This document shows, in pieces, positions 30,361 to 42,154 of a stretch of 64,000 nucleotides of DNA. Position 1 is the stretch's first letter, and every line of letters begins with the position of its first letter. The notes beneath the pieces are model-generated. The model made no database searches. It saw nothing but the letters and a program-made list of their open reading frames with translations, and was not told the DNA's origin. Location of the stretch: the NCBI RefSeq assembly GCF_000283155.1, contig NW_004454224.1, positions 9,744,476 to 9,808,475 of the forward strand. The letters are read 5' to 3'. The DNA is from Ceratotherium simum simum (taxonomy: Eukaryota > Chordata > Mammalia > Perissodactyla > Rhinocerotidae). A program made the translations under genes and the position numbers.

Positions 30361-33300
30361 AGCCAGACAATGGATAGAGACCTCTACCCGTTATTTGCAT
30401 TCCTGGCAATATCGCTTTGCAGAAATGGGATGTGGTTCGGTTCCCCACAAGTCATCCAGAGGGGTGAATCCCTGGAGTGGAGCAGCGTGCCTGACCTCGT
30501 GGACACGTGCCTGCATCCCTCACCTTGACCTTCTCCAGAATTCAGATTAGATTCATGAGGGATTCAAATCCTGCCACTGGACGCCCTTGGGCAAGTTTCC
30601 TTGTCTAATCCTTTCCTCCTGGAGTTGCCAGAGAATCAAAGGAGAGCCGTGCTCAGTCCCCTCAGCCCAAAGAAAAGCACAACCTAGGAAAGAGGTAGGA
30701 ATACCATAGGTTGGGCAGGAACCACTGCAACCTGCCCTTTCGCCAAGGTCGGTCTCTCAGCAGCGTAGCCCTTGGACCAGAGCTTGAATCAGGCTCCTCC
30801 CAAAGGCTGTCCCACGGCCCTGGCCTTGATGCCCTGACTCTTCAGTCCCTCCCTTGGATTTAAACTCTCATTCAATGATCTTCTCCATGAGCTTTCTTAT
30901 TTGAGATGTTCTCATCCTACAGCCCTCAGCAGAGCAGTAAATTTGACGGGCAGAGGGCTGCCATGCCGGTCACACTTTAAGGTTCACCTTGGGAGTCACC
31001 TCCTCCAGGCAGCACTCCCTGACCTCCCCTGCCTGCTCCTGGGCTCACATGATGCCCTCTACATGTTCTCCCCACTGGGTTGTAACGGATCCTTGTATAT
31101 GCTGGTCTCTCCTGGGGGCTCCTTGAAGGCAAGGTTAGGTCATCTTTGCCTGGTACCATGGCCCACACATAGCAAGAGTGCAGGTCACATTGCTGGAACG
31201 AATGAAATAGTCACAAGGATAAAAAAAGAAAAAGTGACCTGTCATTGCTGGATGCTGAGGGAGGAGGCAGAAAAACTAAATGGAAGATCCTGGTAGAAGA
31301 ACAAGATTTGTATGTGTTTTAAAAACCAATCTGTTATAAACACCATTTTATTTTTATTTTTGAAGGAAACGTAAAGTAGTGATTCACGATCCCGGAATCA
31401 GCTATGAGCTTTTCAAAAATACCAGTGCCGGGGCCCACTTCCAGGGATTCTGACATCATTAGCTGGGGTTGAGAACTACTGGTCTAGAAATGGTTTTCCT
31501 AGCCACCAAGAGAATTTATACAACCTAACCCAGTAGATAGGATTAATTATAACAGTACTGTGAAGTGTGAGGTTAGTAAGCTAACTTGATTTCCCAGGAC
31601 AAAGATAAGACATTCCTTCAAGCGAACAGAGCCGATTTTCTGTAACATTCTAACAATGAGGTTTCCTAGGACAAGCATAAAGAATCTTGAGGGTACAGTC
31701 CATGGGAAAAAACCACAAAAGCTTTGACTACTCTGGTCCTTAGCAAACAACACTGGTCAGAAACTGTTAAGGGAAGACAAGTTCCCCGTGATGGTGTGTA
31801 ACCTGAACTGCTCAAACAGGACTCCGCTTGGCTGGTGTCCTTATAATGATCTTCATGGTAACTGGCAAATGGCCTTCAGATTTCTTTACCTTTACATCCT
31901 GAGGCACTGACCAGCACTGCCTTCGTTTTCAAAAGGCTTGACAACAATCTGGGCATCTCTAAGTTTCTCATTAAGCATCGATGGGCTAGTGGCTGCAGGG
32001 AGACGGCTTGCCAAGGCCCCCCGGGGGCTTCCGTGCATCAAGGATTGCCTGGGCCGGGTAAGACCAGGTAAGATCAGCAAAGGTGAATGGTGATGCTGAT
32101 GGCGTCCCAGGCCGCCGCTGCTGACAAGTGAGCGTGGAAAAGAGAACTCTGCTGCATGGGCAGAGCTGCGGGCTGTGGTGCTTGCCCCGGGACGCACCTG
32201 GTTACATTTTCACTGACCCCTGAGCAGTGTGGCCTGGTGCCTGGCAGCGGGAGGACTGAAAGGCTGCACAACGCCCACAACCCCCAACTCGTGTCCCTCG
32301 TGCCACATCAATGGAATCAACACACTGATCAGACCTGTGCTGCTAGGCAGCAGGTGTCACCAAAAGATGGACTCTAAAGGAGAAACTGAAAAAGACAACT
32401 GGACGGCTGGAGCTCAGTGCCCAGGGCAGCACACATTGCCAGTTTGGGCTCTAAATTCGGGATTTTCCCCAAAAGCGTACCCCCACTTACATAGAATGTT
32501 TAGTTATGAGGTTGGGGAGGGGCAAGGAGGCCCAGGCAGGCTGTAAGAGACCAAACCACGTAATTAACCTATCTCACTCTCTGTTTTCCTTCCCATGCCT
32601 ACCCATGGGCAACCTGGCTACTGGAATTTGAAAGTAGCAAAAAAGAAGGTGGGGGTGGGGGACTCAAACCTGGTACTTCTTTTGCAATTGCTATGCTTGC
32701 TGGGTTTGGGCACTTATGAACGTTGGCGATGATGATCCTGAACAAGAGGTGACAATTCCTAAGGTGGACCTGGCCTGGGAGATGCGTTAGGATGGTGCAA
32801 GGTGTGTAAGGAAGAAACTGCAGAACGCCCCCCCCAGGGGCAAGTCTGGGCAAATGGTGTGAGTGAGACGTGGGGAAGACTGGGAAAGGGGGAAGTGATT
32901 GCTGCAGGGACCAGTCATGGGGATCGCAGGGCTGTGGAGGGAAGGGAACCGCTTAGACCACAGTGGAGACCAGGACCAGCAATTCTCTCAGCTCTTGTTC
33001 ACGGGACATCTGGCCAGTTTAGCACAGACATCCGCCACCACCCTTGACTTGATCACTGACCAATGAAGAATCTTAATCAGACCCCTCCCAAGAGCTACTG
33101 AATCCAGGCGGGAGGAGCTACCTCTCAGGCTGACAGAACAAGATGAACTCTCTGGGCACTGATTTGGTTGCTTTAGTTTCCTCTCATTACTGTTGGGCAG
33201 GTTTGTACGTTTTTCACAGACTGATTGTTCTAAACTCTCCAGCACGGGTGGCAACGGACAATATTGCCCTGGGCTTCCTGCCGGCCGGGGCACATGCGGC

Positions 33301-33387
33301 TGCCATCACCTCTTGCTGTACTATATGTTTAATGTCCTATTTTGCTCGCTTGGCTGTGGATGAGGAGCCTGGCTGTGTGAGCCTGAC
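30361..33387. other. Intergenic, partly unidentified
   Basis: An L2 3' end at about 30960-31205 (cctccaggcagcactccctgacc; ggctccttgaaggcaaggttagg) and a MER5A-like piece at about 31375-31490. From about 31540 to 33380 the sequence is non-repetitive in look and of mixed composition. I recognise no gene; it may be a decayed LTR element or unique DNA. Confidence 0.5.
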
Positions 33388-34300
33388 ACACAACAACAAA
33401 AAACAAACAACCCCACTCAAAAATGGGCAAAGACCTTGAACAGATATTTCTCCAAAGATGATATACAAATGGCCGATAAATAACAGCATGAAAAGACGCT
33501 CAACATCACTGATCATTAGGGAAATGCAAATCAAAACTACGAGATACCACCTCATATCCATTAGGGTGATTACTATAAAAAAATAACAAGTATTGGTGAG
33601 GATGCAGAGAAATTGGAACCATTGTGCACCGTTGGTGGGAATGTAAAATGGTGCAGCCACTACGGAAAGAAGTGTGGTGATTCCTCAAAAGATTCAAAAT
33701 AGAATTACCTTCTGATCCAATAATTCCACTTCTGGGTATACACCCAAAAGAATTGAAAGCAGGGTCGCTAAGAGATATTTGTACACCCGTGTTTATAGCA
33801 GTGTTATTCACAATAGCTAAAATTTGGAAGCAACCCAAGCATCCATCAATGGATGAATGGATAAACAAAATGTGTTTCATATATACAAAGCAATACTATT
33901 CAATCTTAAAAAGGAAGGAAATTCTGACAGATGCTACAACATGGATGAACCTAGAGCATGTTATGGTAAGTGAAATAAGCCAGCCACAAAAAGACAAATG
34001 CTGTATGATTCCACTTGTATGAAGTACCTAGAGTAGTCAAATTCATAGAGACAGAAGGTAGAATGGTGGTTGTCAGGGGCTAAGGGTAGAGAGGGATGGG
34101 GGGTTATTGTTTAATGGGGACAGAGTTTCAGTTCTGCAAGATGAAAAAAGTTCCGTGGATGGATGGCGATGATGGTTACACAACAGTATGAATGTACTTA
34201 ATGCCACTGAACTGTACACTTAAAAATGGTTTAAATGGTAAATTTTTATATTACGTATGTTTTGCTATAATTTTTAAAATAAATAATTAAAAACAAAACG
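33388..34300 (+). repeat. LINE-1 ORF2 end and 3'UTR, sense (L1M class)
   Basis: Contains the L1 phrases tgggcaaagaccttgaacagatatttctcc, ggatgcagagaaattggaacc, gtatacacccaaaagaattgaaagcaggg, and the 3'UTR end ctgaactgtacacttaaaaatgg. The frame is broken. Confidence 0.9.
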
Positions 34301-34349
34301 AAAAGCTAAAGGACAAACTAGTTTTCTTAAATTGGTAGCTTTATGTGGT

Positions 34350-35395
34350 TGTTTTTAATAACAGCTTTATTGAGAGATAATTCACATACTATAAAATTCA
34401 CCTTTTGAAGTTCATAATTCTGTGGGTTTTAGTATATTCCCAGAGTTGTACCATCACCACTGTCTACTTTTAGCACATTTTCATCACCCCCAAAAGAAAC
34501 CCAGCGCTTGTTAGTAGTCATTCTCCACTCCTCCTTCCCCCCAATACCTGGCAATCGTGGACCTACTTTCTGTCTCTGTAGATTTGCCTATTTTGAATAT
34601 TTCATATAAATGGAATTATATAGTATATGATATTTTGTGTCTGGTTTCTTTGTGTGTGTGTGTGTGAGAGGAAGATCAGCCCTAAGCTAACATCCATGCC
34701 AATCCTCCTCTTTTTGTTGAGGAAGACTGGCCCTGAGCTAACACCTGCGCCCATCTTCCTCCACTTTATGTGGAAAGCCGCCACAGCATGGCCTGCCAAG
34801 CGGTGTGTTGGTGCGCGCCCGGGACCCGAACCCGGGCCGCCAGCAGCAGAGTGTGCGCACTTAACCACTATGCCACGGGGCCGGCCTGTGTGTCTGGTTT
34901 CTTTCGCTTAGCGTAACGCCTTCAAGGTTCATCCACATTGTAGTGTGTATCAGTGCTTTACTCCTTTTTATGCCTAAATAATATTGTATATATGAATAGA
35001 CCATACTTCATTTATCCATTCATCAGCTAATGGTCATTTGAATTGTTTGCACTTTGGGGCTATTTTAAATAGTGCTGCTGAGAACATTTATGTACAAGTA
35101 GTTGTTTGAATACTTGTCTTGAATTCTTTTGGTTATATGCCAAGGAGAGGAATTACTGGGTCATATGGTAACAGTTTAACTTTTTGAGGAACTGCCACAC
35201 TATTTTCCACAGCAGCTGCACCATTTCACATTCCCACCAGCAAAGCAATGTATGAGAGTTTCAGTTTTTCCACATTCTTGCCAATATTTGTTATTTTCCA
35301 TTTTTTCAATTATAGTCATTCTAGTGGGTGTGAAGTGGTATCTCATTGTGGTTTTGATTTGCATTTCCCTAATGACTAATCTGTTGAGCATCTGT
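34350..35395 (-). repeat. LINE-1 3' end, antisense, interrupted by an ERE
   Basis: Complement of the same L1 region as the preceding element: aataacagctttattgagagataattcacat through ggtgtgaagtggtatctcattgtgg. The ERE at 34652-34888 sits inside it, so the ERE is younger. Confidence 0.9.
34652..34888 (-). repeat. ERE SINE, antisense, with 16-bp target-site duplication
   Basis: GT-rich start, gaagatcagccctaagctaacatcc body, and a ggggccggcc end. tgtgtctggtttcttt is repeated exactly at 34636-34651 and 34889-34904, and the host L1 reads through when it is removed. Confidence 0.95.
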
Positions 35396-36449
35396 TGCAA
35401 GACTGGTTAATTTTGATTAATTTTCGGAGTTCTGAAAAAGTTGATTTTAACATTTTTTGCAAGTGTTCACATTGTTTTTCTAGGGGAGAAAATTTTTGGA
35501 GGCCTTTACTCCACTTCAAAAGTGCCACCATCCTTACAGACTTCCTGGTGGATACCATTGATGACATTACCATTATCATCATGTTTCAGGGTTGTTTCTA
35601 CAACAGATAGAGTCTCATAGCACAATCAGAAAAGGACTAAATAGGGGTGATGTCAGCATCACGGCAGAGTAAGTTGTTCCCTTAGTCTCTCCCCTCTAGG
35701 TTACAACTAAACGGACATTCATTAACCAACAGAGGATTCCCTACACAGCACAATAGGATATCAGGAGAGACCCATGCAACCATACATCTGAAGGTGGGGG
35801 GACTGGATCCCCAGGAAGCAGTGGAACTAGGTGAAAAGACACCTCCCCCTCCCTGGTGGCAGTGATCTAGGTTGTAGGTCCTCACACAGCGGCCGGCACA
35901 ACTGTAAGAGGAGGCGGGGGCAGCCTGGCCCATGCAAACACTCTCAGAGTGATAGCCCAGCCAGCAGGAGTGCCCTCCCTGCTGCGGCGGCCCCATCTAT
36001 GGGAATGCTCCCCACCAAGTGGTGTGGCTCAGCCCTATGAAGGAGCCCCCCACCAAATGCAGCAGCTGAGCTGAACTGCCCACGAGCACAGAGCTGGCCT
36101 GCACACAAGAAAGAAAGCACCTCTCCCCTCCCACCTAGTGCACCAGCTCAGCTGGTCCCCTGTGGAGCACAGTAGTCCCACACCAGAGCAACCTGCCAGT
36201 GGAGCACAGGGGCCCTGCCTGCGCATGTGTACATGACCTGCCAAGAGGCTGTAGCCAGTGCACAAATGCAGAGCATCCCTGCTGGCACAACTTCCAGTAG
36301 ATGGGGCAGGATCAGAAAATACAGCTCCTGCCCTCCCCAAGCAGTGGCAGGTGGAATCTGCAACCTGGTACTATCACAAATGCACCGGGCAAAGGATCAA
36401 GTCATCAAACACCATGAAGAACTACAGTAATACTTAAGAGCAGAAGGAA

Positions 36450-37240
36450 AATGACAAGTCTCCAGGAACCAATCCTGAAGTAACAGAAATTTACAATCTA
36501 AATGACAGAGAATTCAAAATAGTTGTCATAAAGAAACTCAATGAGTCACAAGAAAACTCAGAAAGACAGTTCAATGAGCTCAGGAATAAAATTAATGAAA
36601 AGGAATACTTCAACAAAGAGATTGAAACTCTAAAAAAAAACAAACAGAAATTCCAGATATAAAGAACACAATTAATGAGATAAAAGATAATCTAGAAGGC
36701 ATAAAAAATAGAGCTGACTTTATGGAGGACAGAATTAGTGGTTCAGAGGATAGAAATATAGAAATGCTTCAGGTGGAGGAAGCGAGAGAACTAAGATTTT
36801 TTAAAAATAAAGAAATTCTTCAAGAAATATCTGACTCAATTAGAGAAAACAACATAAGGATTATAGGTATTCCAGAGGGAGAAAGGAGCAGAGAACTTGT
36901 TCAAAGACATAATAGCTGAGAACTTCCCAAACCCGGGGAAGTAAGTGGACTTACTAGTACATGAAGCCAATAGAAATCCTAATTACATCAATGGAAAAAG
37001 AACTTCTCCGAGGCATATAATATTAAAACTGGCAAAAGTCAACGACAAAGAAAAAATATTAAGGGCAGCAAGGCAGAAGAAAATAACCTGCAAAGGAATG
37101 CCTATCTGGCTTTCAACAGATTTCTCAGCAGAAACCTTACAGGCTAGGAGAAAATGGAATGATATATTCAAAATACTGAAAGAAAAATTTTCAGCCAAGA
37201 ATACTCTATCCAGTGAAACTATCCCTCAGATATGATGGAG
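36450..37240 (+). pseudogene. LINE-1 ORF1 relic
   Basis: Codes in pieces for the L1 ORF1 RNA chaperone. A charged coiled-coil segment (EDRISGSEDRNIEMLQ) is at 36722-36919 in one frame, then a stop. The C-terminal half (36945-37235) is in another frame with the conserved tract FSAETLQARRKWNDIFK. Frame changes also lie near the A9 run at 36632 and near 37200. Confidence 0.85.
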
Positions 37241-37881
37241 AAATAAAAGCTTTCCCAGATAAACAAAATCTGAGGGAGTTTATCACCACTAGGCCTGCCT
37301 TACAAGAAACATTGAAAGGAGCCCTCCCATCTGAAACTAAAAAGCAAAGGTTTATAAAACCCTGAGCAAGGAGATAAACAGGCAGATAGAATCAGAAAAT
37401 TGAAGCTCTATATCAGAATAGGTTAGTAAACACTTAACTATAACATAAAAGACAAAAGGAAGGAAAGCATCAAAAATAACTATAAACATTTCAATTTAGT
37501 CACAAACTCACAACACAGAAAAGAACAATTTGTGAAAATAATAACTCAGAAAAGGAAGAGAAAAGGGATGGAACCTGCTTAGGCTAATGGAGATAAGAGG
37601 CTATCAGAAAACGGACTACCTCATCTACGAGATCTTTTATACAAACCTCACAGTAAACACTGAACAAAAAATCAGAGCAGGGCCACAAATCATAAATAAA
37701 GAGAAAACTGTCACAGAAAACCACCAAACTGAAATGGCAGTCAGAAATACAAGGGAAAATTATCAATGGAAATACAGAACAACTGGAAAACAAGAGATAA
37801 AATGGCAGTATTAAGCTCTCATATACCAATAATCACTCTAAATGTAAATGGATTGAATTCTCCAATCAAAAGACATAGAGT

Positions 37882-37955
37882 TACCTGAAATTTATACAAT
37901 GTTATAAACCAATGTTACTGCAATAAACAAAAGTTTTAAAAATAAATAAATAAAT
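37882..37955 (+). mobile_element. 74-bp LINE-1 3' tail inserted into the larger LINE-1
   Basis: The last bases of an L1 3'UTR (acctgaaatttatacaatgttataaacc...caataaac) plus an A-rich tail (aaataaataaataaa). The 14-mer aaaagacatagagt flanks it exactly at 37868-37881 and 37956-37969, and removing one copy restores the host ORF2 reading. An extremely 5'-truncated retrotransposition. Confidence 0.9.
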
Positions 37956-38097
37956 AAAAGACATAGAGTGGCTGGATGGACTAAAAAACAAGACTGAACA
38001 ATATGCCGCCTCCAGGAAACATATCTCCACTCTAAAGACAAATATAAGTTCAGAGTGAAGGGATGGAACACGGCACTCCAAGCAAAAGAAAGCAAGT

Positions 38098-38344
38098 CCT
38101 GGGGCCATGATGGTTAAGTTCGCTCGCTCTGCTTCGGCAGCCCAGGGTTCACAGGTTCAGATCTCGGATGCAGACCTATGCACCGCTCATCAAGCCATGC
38201 TGTGGTGGCATCCCATATACAAACTAGAGGAAGATTGTCCCAGATGTTAGCTCAGGGACCATCTTCCTCAAGCAAAAAGAGGAAGATTGGCAACAGATGT
38301 TAGCTCAGGGCCAATCTTGCTCACCAAAAAAGAAAGAAAGAAAG
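38098..38344 (+). repeat. ERE SINE inserted in the LINE-1 endonuclease region
   Basis: Head cctggggccatgatggttaag, usual ERE2 body and an (AAAG)n tail. The flanks aaagaaagcaagt (38085-38097) and aaagaaagcaggt (38345-38357) match at 12 of 13 positions. L1 coding text resumes with AGVAILISDK. Confidence 0.92.
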
Positions 38345-39380
38345 AAAGAAAGCAGGTGTTGCCATACTTATATCAGACAAAGCAGACTTCAAGATAAAAA
38401 AGACAATGAGAAGCAAAGAGGGGCAGTATATAATGATAAAAGGGACATTCCACCAAGAGGACATAACACTTATGAATATATCCACACCTAACACAGGAGC
38501 ACCACAGTATATAAAGAAACTATTAACATACCCAAAGGGAGAAATTGACAGCAACACAATAATAGCAGGGGACCACAACACCCCACTTACATAAATGGAT
38601 AGATCATCCACACAGGAAGTCAACCAGGAAACAATGGCCTCAAAGGAAATACTAGACCAGATGGACTTAACAGATGTGTATAGAACATTCCATCCAAAAA
38701 CAGCAGAACACACATTCCTCTCAAGTGCACATGGAATATTCTCAAAGATAGACCACATGTTGGGAAACAAGGCAAGCCTCAATAAATTAAAAAGATTGTA
38801 ATCATATTAAGCATCTTTTCTGACCACAATGCTATGAAACTAGAAATCAACTACAAGAAAAAGGCTGGGAAAGTGACAAATATGTGGAGACTAAACAACA
38901 CACTACTGAACAATCATTGGATCAATAAAGAAATCAAAGGAGAAATCAAAAAATACCTGGACACAAATGAAAATGAAAACACAACATACCAACTCTTATG
39001 GGATGCAGCAAAAGCTGTGCTAAGAGGGAAATTTATAGCAATACAGGCCTACCTCAACAAACAAGAAGTCTCAAATAAGTAATCTTAAACTATATCTAAC
39101 AGAACTAAAAAAAGGAGAAGAAACAAAACCCAAAGTCAGCAGAAGGAGAGAAATAATAAAAATTAGAGCAGAAATAAATTAAATAGAGACTAAAAAAACA
39201 ATGGACAGGATCAATGAAAATAAGAGAAGATAAACAAAATTGACAGACCCCTAGCCAGACTCACCAAGAAAAAATGAGAGAAGGCTCAAATAAATAAAAT
39301 TAGAAATGAAAGAGGAGAAATTACAACGGATACCACAGAAATACAAAGGATTATAAGAGAATACTATGAAAAACTATATG

Positions 39381-40140
39381 NNNNNNNNNNNNNNNNNNNN
39401 NNNNNNNNNNNNNNNNNNNNNNNNNNNNNNNNNNNNNNNNNNNNNNNNNNNNNNNNNNNNNNNNNNNNNNNNNNNNNNNNNNNNNNNNNNNNNNNNNNNN
39501 NNNNNNNNNNNNNNNNNNNNNNNNNNNNNNNNNNNNNNNNNNNNNNNNNNNNNNNNNNNNNNNNNNNNNNNNNNNNNNNNNNNNNNNNNNNNNNNNNNNN
39601 NNNNNNNNNNNNNNNNNNNNNNNNNNNNNNNNNNNNNNNNNNNNNNNNNNNNNNNNNNNNNNNNNNNNNNNNNNNNNNNNNNNNNNNNNNNNNNNNNNNN
39701 NNNNNNNNNNNNNNNNNNNNNNNNNNNNNNNNNNNNNNNNNNNNNNNNNNNNNNNNNNNNNNNNNNNNNNNNNNNNNNNNNNNNNNNNNNNNNNNNNNNN
39801 NNNNNNNNNNNNNNNNNNNNNNNNNNNNNNNNNNNNNNNNNNNNNNNNNNNNNNNNNNNNNNNNNNNNNNNNNNNNNNNNNNNNNNNNNNNNNNNNNNNN
39901 NNNNNNNNNNNNNNNNNNNNNNNNNNNNNNNNNNNNNNNNNNNNNNNNNNNNNNNNNNNNNNNNNNNNNNNNNNNNNNNNNNNNNNNNNNNNNNNNNNNN
40001 NNNNNNNNNNNNNNNNNNNNNNNNNNNNNNNNNNNNNNNNNNNNNNNNNNNNNNNNNNNNNNNNNNNNNNNNNNNNNNNNNNNNNNNNNNNNNNNNNNNN
40101 NNNNNNNNNNNNNNNNNNNNNNNNNNNNNNNNNNNNNNNN
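39381..40140. other. Assembly gap, 760 N
   Basis: An unbroken run of N inside the LINE-1 ORF2 over the reverse-transcriptase region. Frames drawn across it on either strand are artefacts. Confidence 1.
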
Positions 40141-42154
40141 ATCCAAATTGGAAAGGAAGAAGTAAAACTCTCACTGTTTGCGGATAACATGATTTTATTT
40201 ATAGAAAACCCTAAAGAATCCAACAGAAAACTATTTGAAATAATCAACAACTACAGCAAAATTGCGGGGTACAAAATTAGCCTACAAAAATCAGTTGCAT
40301 TTCTATACACTAATAACAAACTAGCAGAAAGAGAACTCCAGAATACAATCCCATTTACAATCACAACAAAAAGAATAAACTATCTAGGAATAAACTTAAC
40401 CAAGGAGGTGAAAGACCTATACACTGAAAACTATAAGATGTTATTGAAAGAAATCAAAGAAGACATAAAGAAACAGAAAGATACTCCATGCTCGTGGATC
40501 GGAAGAATAAACATAGTTAAAATGTCCATGTTACCTAAAGCAATCCATAGATTCAGTTCAATCCCAATCAGAACCCCAATGACATTCTTCACAGAAATAG
40601 AACAAAGAATCCTAAAATTTATATTGAACAAGAAAAACCCCGAATAGCCAAAGCAATCCTGAGAAAAAAGAACAAAGCTGGAGGCACCACAATTCCTGTC
40701 TTCAAAATATACTACAAAGCTACAGTAATCAAAACAGCATGGTACTGGCACAAAAACAGACACACAGATCAATGGAACAGAATTGAAAGCCAAGAAACAA
40801 AACCACATGTCTACGGACAGCTAATCTTTGACAACGGTGCCAAGAACATACAATGGAGAAAGGAAAGTCTCTTCAATAAATGGTGTTGGGAAAACTGGAC
40901 AGCCACATGCAAAAGAATGAAAGTAGACCATTATCTTTCAGCATACACAAAAATTAACTCAAAATGAATTAAAGACTTGAATGTAAAACCTGAAACCATA
41001 AAACTCCTAAAGAAAGTATAGGCAGTACACTTTTTGACATTGGTTTTAGCAGCATCTTTTCAAATACCATGTCTACTCAGGCAAGGGAAACAAAGAAAAA
41101 ATAAACAAATGGGACTATATCAGACTAAAAAGCTTCTGCAAGGCAAAGGAAACCATCAACAAAACAAAGAGACAACCCACCAACTGGGAGAAAATGTTTG
41201 CAAATCGTGTATCTGACAAGGGATTAATTTCCAAAATATATAAAGAACTCATTTAAGTCAACAACAAAAAAACAAGCAACCCTATCAAAAAGTGAGCAGA
41301 GGATATGAACAGACATTTTTCCAGAGAAGATACACAGATGGCCAACAGGCACACAAAGAAATGTTCATCACTAATTATAAAGGAATTGCAAATCAAAACT
41401 ACAAGGAGATACCACCTCACACCCGTCAGAATGGCTATAATTAACAAAACAAGCAATGATAAGTGTTGGAGAGGATGTGAAGAAAAGGGAACCCTCATAC
41501 ACTGCTGGTGGGAATGCAAACTGGTGCAGCCACCATGGAAAACAGTATGGAGATTTCTCAAAAAATTAAAAATAGAAATATTATAGGATCCAGCTATCAC
41601 ACTACTAGGTATTTATCCAAAGCACATGAAATCAACAAGACAAAGAGATCTATGCACCCCTATGTTCATTGCAGCATTAATCACAATAGCCAAGATGCGG
41701 AAGCAACCCAAGTGCCCATCAACTGACGAATGGATAAAGAAGATGTGGTGTATATATACATATATACACACACACACAATGGAATACCACTCAGCCATTA
41801 AAAAAAGACAAAATCGTCCCATTTGCAACAACAGGGATGGACCTTGAGGGTATCATGTTAAGCGAAATAAGCCAGACAGAGAAAGACAAACAGTGTATCA
41901 TTTCACTTATATGTGGAAGATAAACCAACCTGGATAAAGAGAACAGATTAGTGGTTACCAGAGGGGGGGAGGGGTGGAAGGGGTAAAGGGTACATACATA
42001 TAGTGACAGATGAAATCTAGATTATTGGTGGTGAGCACGATGCAGTCTATACAGAAACTGATATATAATAATGTACACCTGAAATTACACAATGTTATAA
42101 ACCAATATGACTTCAATAAAGTAATAAAAAAAAAAAAAAGAAAAGGACTAAATA

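Larger units (their letters stand above)
37802..41935 (+). pseudogene. LINE-1 ORF2 relic (endonuclease / reverse transcriptase)
   Basis: Starts at an ATG at 37802 with ITLNVNGLNSP, the beginning of the L1 endonuclease. A 74-bp L1 tail and an ERE interrupt it. The endonuclease motif normally GDFN reads GDHN (38568-38579). The frame stops at 38592 and after 38798, and is open again in 38834-39082. The RT palm is lost in the N gap. After the gap the frame 40141-40647 carries FADN (40177-40188) where active elements have FADD. C-terminal pieces continue to about 41870 in changing frames. Confidence 0.88.
35645..42138 (+). mobile_element. Full-length but inactive LINE-1 with 16-bp target-site duplication
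   Basis: A non-LTR retrotransposon of about 6.5 kb. The 16-mer agaaaaggactaaata is repeated exactly at 35629-35644 and 42139-42154. Order: GC-richer 5'UTR (35645 to about 36440); ORF1 relic (about 36450-37240) coding a coiled coil and the RNA-binding C-terminal part (PRHIILKLAKVNDKEK); inter-ORF sequence; ORF2 from about 37802 with endonuclease, RT and C-terminal region; 3'UTR and A tail (42126-42138). It is dead: ORF1 changes frame and has a stop at 36917-36919, ORF2 has several stops (for example 38592-38594), the endonuclease is split by two insertions, and the RT motif reads FADN. An assembly gap removes 760 bp. Two younger insertions lie inside it. Confidence 0.93.

Noticed and set aside
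39351..40250. Long frames across the N run on both strands
   Set aside because: They consist almost entirely of N and are artefacts of the gap.
36722..41847. Protein-coding genes from the open frames in the LINE-1
   Set aside because: They match L1 ORF1 and ORF2 pieces in several frames with stops and insertions; an element relic, not host genes.
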